NCBI RefSeq assembly: GCF_001556045.1
Contig: NZ_LSIC01000121.1
Location: 124,001-188,000, forward strand
Direction of reading: 5' to 3'
DNA: 64,000 nucleotides
DNA from: Bradyrhizobium sp. CCH5-F6
GTDB lineage: Bacteria > Pseudomonadota > Alphaproteobacteria > Rhizobiales > Xanthobacteraceae
The position numbers were made by a program, and so were the translations under genes. The notes beneath the pieces are model-generated. The model was given only the letters and a program-made list of their open reading frames with translations, was not told the DNA's origin and ran no database searches. Shown here in pieces: positions 29,424 to 37,905 of the stretch (position 1 is its first letter; the number at the start of each line of letters is the position of its first letter).

Positions 29424-29486
29424 TCACGGGCTTGCCGAGGGCGCGTCAGGAGCGGCGCGCTCCGGCCGACAAGAAGGAGTAGGCTC

Positions 29487-30473
29487 TTGCACATTCTGGT
29501 TCTGGGCGCCGCCGGCATGGTCGGCCGCAAACTCTGTGAACGGCTGTTGCGCGACGGTCGGCTCGGCAACAGCGACATCACAAAATTGACCATGCATGAC
29601 GTGGTCGAGCCGAAGAAGCCGGAAAGTGCCGGCTTCCCCGTCGAGACCGTGTCGGGCGATTTCGCCGTGCCGGGCGCTGCCGAAAAGCTGATCGCCGGCC
29701 GCCCCGACGTGATCTTCCACCTTGCCGCGATCGTCTCGGGCGAGGCCGAGCTCGATTTCGACAAGGGCTACCGCATCAACCTCGACGGCACGCGGATGCT
29801 GCTCGACGCCATCCGTCTCGCCGGCGGTGGCTACAAGCCGCGCGTGGTGTTCACGTCCTCGATCGCGGTGTTCGGCGCGCCGTTCCCGGACGCGATTGGC
29901 GACGAGTTCTTCCATACGCCGCTGCTCAGCTACGGCACCCAGAAGGCGATCGGCGAACTCCTGCTCGCCGACTATTCCCGCCGCGGCTTCCTCGACGGCA
30001 TCGGCATCCGCCTGCCGACCATCTGCATCCGCCCGGGGCTGCCCAACAAGGCGGCATCGGGCTTCTTCTCCAACATCCTGCGCGAGCCGCTCGCCGGCAA
30101 GGAAGCGATCCTGCCGGTCTCCGAGGACGTCCGCCACTGGCACGCGACGCCGCGCTCGGCCGTCGGCTTCCTGCTCCACGCCGGCACGATGGACCTCGCC
30201 GCCGTTGGCCCGCGCCGCAATCTGACCATGCCGGGCCTGTCGGCCACGGTCGGCGAGCAGATCGCCGCGCTGAAGCGTGTCGCCGGCGAGAAGGTCGCAG
30301 CGCGCATCAAGCGCGAGCCGGATCCTTTCATCGTCGGCATCGTCGGCGGTTGGCCGCGCAATTTCAACGCCAAGCGGTCGCTCGAACTCGGCTTCACCAC
30401 GGCCGAGAGGAATTTCGACGACATCATCCGCATTCACATCGAAGATGAACTCGGCGGCAATTTCGTCGCCTGA
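29487..30473 (+). CDS. denD: NAD-dependent epimerase/dehydrogenase, D-erythronate dehydrogenase-like (DenD)
   Basis: A 328-residue extended SDR. It has the Rossmann motif GAAGMVGR (8-15), FHLAAIVSG, the active-site S near VVFTSSIAVFG, and YGTQK as YxxxK. The pattern of loops (GRPDVIFHLAA, IRPGLPNKAASGFFSNI, DVRHWHATPRSAV) is that of DenD, which oxidises D-erythronate. The start codon is TTG, with AAGGAG seven bases upstream. It follows the ABC permeases and precedes the kinase and aldolase. Oxidation of a sugar acid at C2 or C3 is the likely role, but the substrate may differ from erythronate here. Confidence 0.8.
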   Translation: MHILVLGAAGMVGRKLCERLLRDGRLGNSDITKLTMHDVVEPKKPESAGFPVETVSGDFAVPGAAEKLIAGRPDVIFHLAAIVSGEAELDFDKGYRINLDGTRMLLDAIRLAGGGYKPRVVFTSSIAVFGAPFPDAIGDEFFHTPLLSYGTQKAIGELLLADYSRRGFLDGIGIRLPTICIRPGLPNKAASGFFSNILREPLAGKEAILPVSEDVRHWHATPRSAVGFLLHAGTMDLAAVGPRRNLTMPGLSATVGEQIAALKRVAGEKVAARIKREPDPFIVGIVGGWPRNFNAKRSLELGFTTAERNFDDIIRIHIEDELGGNFVA

Positions 30474-30493
30474 TCGCTGACTGACCGGGTCAC

Positions 30494-31471
30494 ATGATGG
30501 CGAGCGTAGCTTGCATCGGCGAATGCATGGTCGAGCTTCGGCAGGCCCAGGGGGGCGCCTCGGCCGGGCAGGGGCAGGGCGGCGGGCTTTACTCGCGTGG
30601 CTTCGGCGGCGACACCCTCAACACTGCCGTCTATCTGGCGCGGCTTGAGATCAAGGTCGACTATCTCACCGCGCTCGGCGACGATGCCTTGAGCGATGAG
30701 ATGATCGCGGCCTGGAATGCGGAGGGTGTCGGCACCAGGCGCGTCGTGCGTCTGGCGGGCAAGCTGCCCGGCCTCTACATGATCCAGACGGATGCGAAGG
30801 GTGAGCGCCAGTTCTTCCACTGGCGCGACAGCGCGGCAGCGCGTCAACTGATGAGCCTGCCAGAGACGGATGAACTGCTCAACTCGCTGATGAGCTACGA
30901 CATCGTCTATCTCTCCGCGATCACGCTCTCGATCTACGATGGGCCCGGACGCGAGCGCCTGTTCGCGGCGATCAGGCGCGCGCGGCTGCTCGGCACCCGC
31001 TTCGTGTTCGACACCAATTTTCGCGCGCGGGGGTGGCCGGATCGCGAGATCGCTCGGGAGGTGTTTGCCACGGCGCTTGCGACCGCCGACATCGTGCTGA
31101 CCTCGACCGAGGATCTGCTTGCGCTCTATCCCGGCGAGAGCCATGAGCAGTTGATGGCGCGGATTCCGAGCCCGGAGCTGGTGTTCCGCCTGGCCGAGCC
31201 GGTGAGCCTCTTGCGCTTTCCCGGCGGCACCAGCGAGGTGCGCGCCGAGCCGGTGACCAAGCCGGTCGTTGACACCACCGCGGCAGGCGACAGCTTTGCC
31301 GCGGCCTATATCGCCGCCCGGCTGGCCGGCTCGGACCCGGTGGAGGCCGCCCACGCCGGCCACCGCCTCGCCAGCCTTGTGATCTGCTATCCCGGCGCCA
31401 TCATTCCGGGCTATGCCATGCCGCCGAAAAAGCGGCACCGGCCGGCGGCCTCTCGCCAGGCGACCAAATGA
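30494..31471 (+). CDS. kdgK: 2-keto-3-deoxygluconate kinase (PfkB family)
   Basis: A 325-residue ribokinase-family enzyme that would phosphorylate 2-keto-3-deoxygluconate (KDG) at O6. The N-terminal GECMVELR and GGDTLNTAVYLARL motifs fit KDG kinases. The PfkB signature is DTTAAGDSF at 260-268, with catalytic base D266. Directly upstream of the KDPG aldolase (10-base gap), so it feeds the lower Entner-Doudoroff step. ATG ATG occurs at the start; the first is taken. Confidence 0.9.
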   Translation: MMASVACIGECMVELRQAQGGASAGQGQGGGLYSRGFGGDTLNTAVYLARLEIKVDYLTALGDDALSDEMIAAWNAEGVGTRRVVRLAGKLPGLYMIQTDAKGERQFFHWRDSAAARQLMSLPETDELLNSLMSYDIVYLSAITLSIYDGPGRERLFAAIRRARLLGTRFVFDTNFRARGWPDREIAREVFATALATADIVLTSTEDLLALYPGESHEQLMARIPSPELVFRLAEPVSLLRFPGGTSEVRAEPVTKPVVDTTAAGDSFAAAYIAARLAGSDPVEAAHAGHRLASLVICYPGAIIPGYAMPPKKRHRPAASRQATK

Positions 31472-31481
31472 ATCGAGACCT

Positions 31482-32132
31482 ATGACCACGACTGCGCAAC
31501 AAAATCACCTCGTCTCGCTGTTCAAGGCGGCGACCGTCATTCCCGTCCTCACCATCGAGCGCATCCAGGATGCGGTGCCGTTGGCGCGTGCGCTGGTTGC
31601 CGGCGGCGTCCGCACGCTGGAGGTGACCCTGCGGACCCCCGTCGCGATCGAGGCCGCCAGGGCAATGATGGCCGAAGTACCCGAGGCGATCGTCGGCATT
31701 GGCACGATTCTCAATCCGGCCGACTTCACCCGTGTCGAGAAGCTCGGCGTCGCGTTCGGCATCAGCCCGGGCCTGACACCCGATCTGCTCAAGGCCGCAA
31801 CCGACAGCTCCCTGCCGTTCGCGCCGGGCATTGCCACGGCCTCCGAGCTGATGATGGCGCTGTCCTACGGGTTCGACGTCGCAAAATTCTTCCCGGCCGA
31901 GCAGGCCGGGGGCATCAAGGGCCTGCGCGCCCTCGGCGGGCCGTTCCCGAACGTGCGGTTCTGCCCGACCGGCGGCATCAGTGAGGGCAATGCGGCGACC
32001 TGGCTCGCCGAGCCCAACGTGGTTGCGGTCGGCGGCTCCTGGCTTTGCCCGACGGCGGAGATCCGGGCTGGGAACTGGGCCGGCATAACTGCCATCTGCC
32101 AGCGCACCGTCCAGGCCCTGAAAGCCGCGTGA
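31482..32132 (+). CDS. eda: 2-keto-3-deoxy-6-phosphogluconate aldolase
   Basis: A 216-residue aldolase that splits KDPG to pyruvate and glyceraldehyde 3-phosphate. The residues of the family are present: E47 in TLEVTLRT and Schiff-base K135 in FDVAKFFPAE, with GGxxGIKGL phosphate contacts and CPTGGI. The ATG at 31482 was chosen over an earlier in-frame ATG that lies inside the kinase gene. Last gene of the rightward operon. Members may also act on 4-hydroxy-2-oxoglutarate. Confidence 0.93.
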   Translation: MTTTAQQNHLVSLFKAATVIPVLTIERIQDAVPLARALVAGGVRTLEVTLRTPVAIEAARAMMAEVPEAIVGIGTILNPADFTRVEKLGVAFGISPGLTPDLLKAATDSSLPFAPGIATASELMMALSYGFDVAKFFPAEQAGGIKGLRALGGPFPNVRFCPTGGISEGNAATWLAEPNVVAVGGSWLCPTAEIRAGNWAGITAICQRTVQALKAA

Positions 32133-32186
32133 AGTCTTGCCTTCATTGGGCTAAGACTTAGCTCAGGAAGAGACCCCCAGGGAGAG

Positions 32187-33362
32187 ATGACCATGACCGC
32201 CAGCATCGTCGGATGGGCGCATACGCCGTTCGGCAAGTTCGATACCGAAACCGTGGAAAGCCTCGTCGTGCGGGTCGTCAACGAGGCGCTGGCCGATGCC
32301 GGCATCTCGGCCTCCGACGTCGACGAGATCGTGCTCGGCCATTTCAACGCCGGCTTCTCGGCGCAGGATTTTACCGCCTCGCTGGTGCTCCAGGCCGACC
32401 CGAAGCTGCGCTTCAAGCCGGCGACCCGGGTCGAGAACGCCTGTGCCACCGGCTCCGCCGCCGTGCACCAGGGCCTGCGCGCGATCGCCGCGGGCGCCGC
32501 CAAGATCGTCCTGGTCGTCGGCGTCGAGCAGATGACGCGCACGCCGGGCCCGGAGATCGGCAAGAACCTGCTCAAGGCCTCCTATCTGCCTGAGGACGGC
32601 GACACCGTCGGCGGCTTCGCCGGCGTGTTCGGCAAGATCGCCAGCTCCTATTTCCAGAAATACGGCGACCAGTCCGACGCGCTGGCGCTGATCGCGGCCA
32701 AGAACCACAAGAACGGCGTCGCCAATCCCTTTGCTCAGATGCGCAAGGACTTCGGCTTCGACTTCTGCCGCGCCGAGAGCGAGAAGAACCCTTACGTCGC
32801 GGGTCCCTTGAAGCGCACCGACTGCTCGCTGGTCTCCGATGGCGCCGCCGCGCTGGTGCTGGCCGATGCCGAGACCGCGAAGGGCATGAGCAAGTCGATC
32901 GGCTTCCGCGCCACCGCGCACGCCCAGGACTTCCTGCCGATGAGCAAGCGCGACATCCTCCAGTTCGAGGGCTGCACGGTCGCCTGGCAGCGCGCCCTGG
33001 AAAAGGCCGGCGTGACGCTGTCAGATCTCTCCTTCGTCGAGACACATGACTGCTTCACGGTCGCCGAGCTGATCGAATACGAAGCCATGGGCCTGACGCC
33101 GAAGGGGCAGGGCGCCCGCGCCATCAAGGAGGGCTGGACGCTGAAGGACGGCAAGCTGCCGGTCAATCCGTCCGGCGGCCTCAAGGCCAAGGGTCACCCC
33201 ATCGGGGCCACCGGCGTCTCCATGCATGTGATGACGGCGATGCAGCTCGCAGGGCAGGCGCCCGAGGGCATGCAGCTGAAGAACGCCAAGCTTGGCGGCA
33301 TCTTCAACATGGGCGGCGCTGCCGTCGCCAACTACGTCTCCGTGCTGGAGCCATTGAAGTAA
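32187..33362 (+). CDS. Thiolase family protein, SCP-x-like acetyl-CoA acetyltransferase
   Basis: A 391-residue thiolase that would make or cleave 3-ketoacyl-CoA. The nucleophile is C86 in ENACATGSAAV. The C-terminal motif is SGGLKAKGHPIGATG and the ending is FNMGGAAVANYVSVL, as in SCP-x and lipid-transfer-like thiolases, not the second-Cys motif of PhaA-type enzymes. Preceded by AGGGAG. A single-gene unit, with a perfect rho-independent terminator and palindromic element after it. Substrate unknown. Confidence 0.9.
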   Translation: MTMTASIVGWAHTPFGKFDTETVESLVVRVVNEALADAGISASDVDEIVLGHFNAGFSAQDFTASLVLQADPKLRFKPATRVENACATGSAAVHQGLRAIAAGAAKIVLVVGVEQMTRTPGPEIGKNLLKASYLPEDGDTVGGFAGVFGKIASSYFQKYGDQSDALALIAAKNHKNGVANPFAQMRKDFGFDFCRAESEKNPYVAGPLKRTDCSLVSDGAAALVLADAETAKGMSKSIGFRATAHAQDFLPMSKRDILQFEGCTVAWQRALEKAGVTLSDLSFVETHDCFTVAELIEYEAMGLTPKGQGARAIKEGWTLKDGKLPVNPSGGLKAKGHPIGATGVSMHVMTAMQLAGQAPEGMQLKNAKLGGIFNMGGAAVANYVSVLEPLK

Positions 33363-33377
33363 GCTCTCGTAGCCTTG

Positions 33378-33468
33378 TAGGGTGGGTTAGCCGCAGGCGT
33401 AACCCACCTTTTTTGTCTCTGCGGAGACAGGGTTGGTGGATTACGCCTGCGGCTAATCCACCCTACGA
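33378..33468. repeat. Large intergenic palindrome with terminator
   Basis: Arms GTAGGGTGGGTTAGCCGCAG (from 33378) and the matching run ending at 33468 are inverted copies of about 30 bp around a 27-bp centre. A form of this TAGGGTGGGTTAG element is widespread in Bradyrhizobium-type genomes as I know them. It lies between the SCP-x-like thiolase and a small gene. Confidence 0.75.
33382..33415 (+). terminator. Rho-independent terminator of the thiolase gene
   Basis: GGTGGGTTA (33382-33390) pairs perfectly with TAACCCACC (33401-33409), followed by six T residues (33410-33415). It is the left arm of the larger palindrome and ends transcription 47 bases after the thiolase stop. Confidence 0.75.
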
Positions 33469-33541
33469 CCTTTGCGTTAAATCATGGTGGACCGGCTTCG
33501 GCTCGTCTTAATGCTCCTCACTGATTTGCAGGGAATGCATC

Positions 33542-33748
33542 ATGAGCAATGACTACGAAGATTCACTGTCGATGGACGCGTTGAACGATCGCATCGCGAT
33601 CCTCGAGGACAATATCCGCCAGCTCATCGAGCAGGCCGCTGCCGCCTCGGGCGAGCAGAACGAGTCGCGCATCGCCGACCGCATCAATCAGCAGAACGAT
33701 GAGCTCGAGCGACTCCTGAAGATTCGCGAATCCCGCCAGAAGAAATAG
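33542..33748 (+). CDS. Small coiled-coil hypothetical protein
   Basis: A 68-residue soluble protein that is almost one long helix with heptad-like hydrophobics (ALNDRIAILEDNIRQLIEQA, then QQNDELERLLKIRE). Charge-rich, with no Cys. The ATG is preceded by AGGGAA. It resembles SlyX-like and other short coiled-coil proteins in form only. It sits alone 125 bases before the CoA-transferase operon. Function not recognised. Confidence 0.65.
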   Translation: MSNDYEDSLSMDALNDRIAILEDNIRQLIEQAAAASGEQNESRIADRINQQNDELERLLKIRESRQKK

Positions 33749-33872
33749 CGGACCGATATCGCCGCGCGATGCATGCCGCCATACGCCGCCCGCCCTTGCG
33801 CGAGCGGCGGCACTGCCGTTAGCTGGACCGAAATCGCAGGGCGCTTGAGCTCCGCGCAATCGGGAGCAGACG

Positions 33873-35084
33873 ATGGGGCCGCTGAAGGGCGTCAAGGTCA
33901 TCGACATGACCACCGTGCTGATGGGGCCGTATGCGACCCAGATGCTCGGGGATTACGGCGCCGACGTCATCAAGGTGGAGTCGCTGGACGGCGACGTCAC
34001 CCGGCTGATCGGTCCGATGCGACACGCCGGCATGGGCCCGGTGTTCCTCAACACCAACCGCAGCAAGCGCTCGATCTGCCTCGACCTGAAAAAGCCTGCG
34101 GGGCGCGAGGCCGTCCTGCGGCTGCTGAAGGACGCCGACGTTCTCGTCTATAACGTTCGTCCGCAGGCGATGGCGCGGCTTCAGCTCGGCTATGACGTCG
34201 TCTCGAAGATCAATCCGCGCCTGGTCTATGCCGGTGTGTTCGGCTTCGGCCAGGACGGGCCCTATGCCGCAAAACCGGCCTATGACGATCTGATCCAGGG
34301 GGCCACCGCGCTTCCCGCGTTGATGGCTCAGACCGGCGACGGCGTGCCGCGCTACGTGCCGAATGCGCTGGTCGACCGCATCGTCGGCCTCACCGCCGTC
34401 GGGGCGATCTGCGCCAGCCTCGTGCACCGTGACCGCACCGGCCGCGGCCAGCGCGTCGACATCCCGATGTTCGAGACCATGGCGGGATTCGTCATGGGCG
34501 ACCACATGGGCGGGCTCACCTTCGAACCACCGCTCGACAAGGGCGGTTATGCCCGCCACCTCTCGCGCGACCGCAGGCCCTACAAGACGTCCGACGGCTA
34601 TCTCAGCGTCATTGTCTACAACGACAAGCAGTGGGAGAACTTCTTCAAGGCCACCGGACGCGACGATCTGCGCGCCGATCCCAAATTCGCGACCTTCGCG
34701 GGCCGCGCCGCCAATATCGACGTCGTCTATGCCGAGCTCGCGCGCATTTTCGAGACGCGGACCACGGCCGAGTGGATCGACCTCCTGACCAAGGCTGACG
34801 TGCCGGTCATGCCGATGCATGACCTCGCGTCGATGCTGCACGACGAGCATCTGGAGGCGACCGCTTTCTTCCCTGTCGTCGAGCATCCGACCGAAGGACC
34901 GATCCGCAGCATGAAGGTGACCGCCACGTGGTCCGAGACCGAGGCTGAGCCGGCGCGGCTGGCGCCCAGGCTCAACGAGCACGGCGCGGAGATCCTTCGC
35001 GAGCTCGGCTATTCCGCTGACGAGATCGCGGCCATGGTGCGTGACGGCGTCACGCGCTCGGTGCCGGAGGAGGAGAGAGCATGA
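33873..35084 (+). CDS. CaiB/BaiF family CoA transferase
   Basis: A 403-residue family III CoA transferase that moves CoA between carboxylic acids through an aspartyl-CoA intermediate. Typical stretches are LKGVKVIDMTTVLMGPYATQ, DYGADVIKVES, TNRSKRSICLDLKKPAGRE, AYDDLIQGATAL (catalytic Asp region) and RGQRVDIPMFETM. It is the first of three tightly joined genes, overlapping the thiolase-like gene by 4 bases (ATGA). Probably activates the acid processed downstream. Confidence 0.93.
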   Translation: MGPLKGVKVIDMTTVLMGPYATQMLGDYGADVIKVESLDGDVTRLIGPMRHAGMGPVFLNTNRSKRSICLDLKKPAGREAVLRLLKDADVLVYNVRPQAMARLQLGYDVVSKINPRLVYAGVFGFGQDGPYAAKPAYDDLIQGATALPALMAQTGDGVPRYVPNALVDRIVGLTAVGAICASLVHRDRTGRGQRVDIPMFETMAGFVMGDHMGGLTFEPPLDKGGYARHLSRDRRPYKTSDGYLSVIVYNDKQWENFFKATGRDDLRADPKFATFAGRAANIDVVYAELARIFETRTTAEWIDLLTKADVPVMPMHDLASMLHDEHLEATAFFPVVEHPTEGPIRSMKVTATWSETEAEPARLAPRLNEHGAEILRELGYSADEIAAMVRDGVTRSVPEEERA

Positions 35085-36217
35085 GCTTCATCACCGGCGT
35101 CGGCCTCACGTCGTTCGGAAAGCACGAAGGCTCGTCCTCGCTCGACCTGATGAGCAGCGCCGCGCAAGCCGCGCTCGACGATGCCGGTCTGAAACGCTCG
35201 GACATCGACGGCATCCTCTGCGGCTATTCCACCGTCTCCCCGCACATCATGCTCGCCACCGTCTTCGCCGAGCATTTCGGGATCAGGCCGAGTTACGCCC
35301 ACGCCGTGCAGGTCGGTGGCGCCACGGGGCTCGCAATGACGATGCTGGCGCATCATCTCGTCGACGCGGGCGTCGCGCGCCACGTGCTCGTCGTCGCCGG
35401 CGAGAACCGGCTCACGGGACAGAGCCGCGATGCCTCGATCCAGGCGCTGGCGCAGGTCGGCCATCCCGATTACGAGGTGCCGCTCGGCCCGACCATTCCA
35501 GCCTATTACGGCCTCGTCGCAAGCCGCTACATGCACGAATATGGCGTGACCGAAGAGGACCTCGCCGAGTTCGCGGTGCTGATGCGTGCCCACGCGTGCA
35601 CCCATCCCGGCGCGCAGTTCCACGATCCCATCACGGTCGCCGACGTCATGGCATCCAAGCCGGTCGCGATGCCGCTCAAGCTGCTCGACTGCTGTCCGGT
35701 GTCGGATGGCGGCGCCGCCTTCGTCATCAGCCGCGAGCGGACCGGGCAGGCGGGCGTGCGCATCCGCGGCTGCGCCCAGGCGCATACCCATCAGCATGTC
35801 ACGGCCGCGCCTGGCCTCAGTGAGCTCGGCGCCGAGATTTCCATCGCGCGTGCCAAGGAGGCGACGGGCCTTGCGATCTCCGACGTGCGCTACGCCGCAA
35901 TCTACGACAGCTTTACGATTACGCTTGCGATGCTGCTGGAAGACCTTGGCCTTGCCGGCCGCGGCGAAGCGGCCGCGCGCGTCCGCGCCGGCCATTTCGG
36001 CCGTGACGGCGCCATGCCGCTGAACACCCATGGCGGCCTGCTCAGCTACGGCCATTGCGGCGTCGGCGGCGCCATGGCGCATCTGGTCGAAGCGCATTTG
36101 CAGATGACGGATCGGGCGGCGAATCGGCAGGTGCGCGATGCCTCGATCGCGCTGCTGCACGGCGACGGCGGCGTGTTGTCGTCCCACGTGAGCATGTTCC
36201 TGGAGCGGGTGCGATGA
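35081..36217 (+). CDS. Thiolase-like protein lacking the nucleophilic cysteine (Ltp2-like)
   Basis: A 378-residue thiolase-fold protein (DDAGLKRSDIDGILCGYST, HTHQHVTAAPG, NTHGGLLSYGHCGVGGAMAH). At the position of the usual nucleophilic Cys (ENACATG in the SCP-x-like thiolase at 32187) the sequence reads HAVQVGGATG, so no Cys is available for acyl transfer. Such proteins, including Ltp2 aldolases, act with DUF35 partners. The next gene is exactly such a partner and overlaps by 4 bases. A retro-aldol or other CoA-ester lyase role is the best inference. A thiolase with a displaced nucleophile is the alternative. Confidence 0.88.
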   Translation: MSFITGVGLTSFGKHEGSSSLDLMSSAAQAALDDAGLKRSDIDGILCGYSTVSPHIMLATVFAEHFGIRPSYAHAVQVGGATGLAMTMLAHHLVDAGVARHVLVVAGENRLTGQSRDASIQALAQVGHPDYEVPLGPTIPAYYGLVASRYMHEYGVTEEDLAEFAVLMRAHACTHPGAQFHDPITVADVMASKPVAMPLKLLDCCPVSDGGAAFVISRERTGQAGVRIRGCAQAHTHQHVTAAPGLSELGAEISIARAKEATGLAISDVRYAAIYDSFTITLAMLLEDLGLAGRGEAAARVRAGHFGRDGAMPLNTHGGLLSYGHCGVGGAMAHLVEAHLQMTDRAANRQVRDASIALLHGDGGVLSSHVSMFLERVR

Positions 36218-36573
36218 GTGATCGAATCGTAGACTGGAGCAGGGGCGAGCAGGCCATCACCTTTCAGACCTGCGCCGTCTGCGGGAATGTCCAGTATTTC
36301 CACCGCGCCTTCTGCGCGGCCTGCGGCGCGCCCGATCCGCGCGAGCAGCGTGCCAGCGGCACGGGCAAGGTTTACGCGACCTCGCTGGTCTGCCGCGCCG
36401 CCACACCCGAGACGCGCGCGCACGTGCCCTACAACATCCTGCTGGTCGACTGCGCCGAGGGTTTTCGCATGATGGCGCACGGCGCGAACGATCTCGCCAT
36501 CGGCGATTCGGTCGTCGCGAGCTTCAGGCCCTTTGCGGGAAAACTCGTGCCGTTCTTCACGAAAAGGGCGTAG
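36214..36573 (+). CDS. Zn-ribbon OB-fold (DUF35) protein
   Basis: A 119-residue partner protein of thiolase-like enzymes. The N-terminal zinc ribbon has C20, C23, C34 and C37 (CAVCG, CAACG); the OB-fold half runs through GKVYATSLVCRA, VPYNILLVDCAEGFRMMAHG and VASFRPFAGKLVPFF. In characterised systems DUF35 proteins (such as ChsH2) dock on thiolase-type enzymes and bring or hold the CoA ester. The ATG at 36214 overlaps the upstream stop (ATGA), so coupled translation is likely. Confidence 0.9.
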   Translation: MSDRIVDWSRGEQAITFQTCAVCGNVQYFHRAFCAACGAPDPREQRASGTGKVYATSLVCRAATPETRAHVPYNILLVDCAEGFRMMAHGANDLAIGDSVVASFRPFAGKLVPFFTKRA

Positions 36574-36579
36574 TGGGAT

Positions 36580-36664
36580 TCGTCATTCGGGGGCGGTCCA
36601 AGGGACCGAGCCTGGAACGGGTATTCTGGGCCTGGCCTGTGCGAGGGCCACCCCGGAATGACGA
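36580..36664. repeat. Intergenic palindromic element (TCGTCATTC type)
   Basis: TCGTCATTC (36580-36588) and GAATGACGA (36656-36664) are inverted ends of an 85-bp element with weaker inner symmetry. It starts 7 bases after the DUF35 gene stop. Confidence 0.65.
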
Positions 36665-36674
36665 AAGCTTTGAA

Positions 36675-36776
36675 CTAACGCCCGTAGAACAAGATGCTGG
36701 CGATGACGAGCATCGCCGTCACCGCCAGCATATGCGCGAGCGCTCCCGAGGCCGCCCCCTTGGTGGCTTCCTTCAT
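36675..36776 (-). CDS. 33-residue single-helix membrane peptide
   Basis: A short ORF from the ATG at 36776 to the TAG at 36675-36677. The peptide begins MKEATKGAASGALAHML and continues as a hydrophobic helix (AVTAMLVIASILFYGR at the C-terminus), so it is a likely one-pass membrane protein. GGAGAG lies 6 bases before the start. Its length is below normal gene-calling cutoffs. It lies alone between a repeat element and a promoter region. I recognise no family. Conservation across relatives would settle whether it is real. Confidence 0.5.
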   Translation of the reverse strand: MKEATKGAASGALAHMLAVTAMLVIASILFYGR

Positions 36777-37038
36777 GCCATTCTCTCCCTAGACTTGGGC
36801 GTGACTCATCGTTGCGCGGTCAGCGCTCACGACGGCCAATAGTTTTTACTCGGAACACCCCACTTCTCGAGTATTCGCCGCGATCTGTCCCCACGCTGCG
36901 AATATCGACTGTGTCAGGGTCGATCAGCAATGCGGCGGCAATTTGACTCGATGATGTTGCTCCTGCGTCGGCGCAAGAATAGAGTTTCGGAGTACTCTCG
37001 CCGGCAAAGACAAAAAGCATCAAAAGCTCAGGAAAATC

Positions 37039-37566
37039 ATGGCCCGCATCGGTTACAGCGACCCGTCCAAGGCATCCGACCGCACCCGCGAAATCCTCGA
37101 CAAGAACCGCAACGCCAACATCTTCCGCATGATGGCGCACTCGCCGAGCTACTTCGAGCAGTACTGCCGCCTGGGGGGCGCCATCCGCCACAAGGGCGAG
37201 CTCGATCCCATTGTGCGCGAGCTTGCAATCACCCGCACCGGCATCTTGTGCGAGGCGCCGTACGAGATCGTCGCCCACAAGCGCATCGGCAAGAATGTCG
37301 GCGTCACCGACGAGCAGAACGAGGCGCTCGAGAACTGGCAGGCCGCGTCTTGCTTCAACGAGGTGCAGCGCGCTGCGCTCGCATTCACCGACGAGGTCGT
37401 GAAGCTGAAGAAGCCGACGGACGCGACCTTCAAGTCGATTTCATCGAAGCTGACGCCGGCTGCACTGGTCGAGCTTCAGCTCTCGGTCGGATTCTACATC
37501 ATGACCTCGAAGTTCCTCGAGACGTTCGAGATCGACCTCCAGCCGGTCACTGAAGTGGTGGGCTGA
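37039..37566 (+). CDS. Carboxymuconolactone decarboxylase (CMD) family protein
   Basis: A 175-residue helical protein of the AhpD/CMD family. The active-region motif is CEAPYEIVAH at 71-80: the first Cys of AhpD's CxxC is kept, the second is Pro, and H80 is conserved. CMD proteins act in aromatic degradation or as peroxidase-like reductases; this one lacks the disulfide pair, so a peroxidase role is doubtful. GGAAAATC precedes the ATG. It is followed after 26 bases by the MazG-like gene. Confidence 0.88.
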   Translation: MARIGYSDPSKASDRTREILDKNRNANIFRMMAHSPSYFEQYCRLGGAIRHKGELDPIVRELAITRTGILCEAPYEIVAHKRIGKNVGVTDEQNEALENWQAASCFNEVQRAALAFTDEVVKLKKPTDATFKSISSKLTPAALVELQLSVGFYIMTSKFLETFEIDLQPVTEVVG

Positions 37567-37592
37567 TCAGACAGAAGCGGCGAGGGAAGCCG

Positions 37593-37895
37593 ATGACGAT
37601 CGATGAATATGCGGCGTGGGCCGCCGGCGTTGCCAAAGTCGACGAGCATCCGTCCAACGAGCGGTTGTCCTATCTAGGCCTTGGCCTTGCCGGTGAATCC
37701 GGCGAGGTCGCCGACCACATCAAGAAGCTCCTGCGCGATGATTGGCTCGACAAGGCGGGCCTCGTCGATGAGCTCGGCGATGTCATCTACTACTGGGCCT
37801 GCCTGTGCGCCGCGACCGGCCAGCAGCCATCCGAATTGCTCGAGGCCAGCGCCGCCAAGATCAAGCGACGGCTTGGCGAGGCCGCGAGCCGCTAA
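37593..37895 (+). CDS. MazG-like nucleotide pyrophosphohydrolase
   Basis: A 100-residue, all-helical hydrolase likely to cleave NTPs to NMP and pyrophosphate. The metal-binding motif of the family is E35xxE38 (GLAGESGEV) and E60xxD63 (VDELGDVIYYW). Short, single-domain length as in the MazG-like/EAR group. It lies in the same direction as the CMD gene and is convergent with the glutaminase fusion, whose stop is only 10 bases away. Housecleaning of non-canonical nucleotides is a family-based guess. Confidence 0.9.
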   Translation: MTIDEYAAWAAGVAKVDEHPSNERLSYLGLGLAGESGEVADHIKKLLRDDWLDKAGLVDELGDVIYYWACLCAATGQQPSELLEASAAKIKRRLGEAASR

Positions 37896-37905
37896 TTTAG
37901 GCCTC

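Noticed and set aside
36573..36842. 89-codon frame after the DUF35 gene
   Set aside because: It begins in the palindromic element and runs antisense to the small membrane peptide; the translation has no protein-like features.
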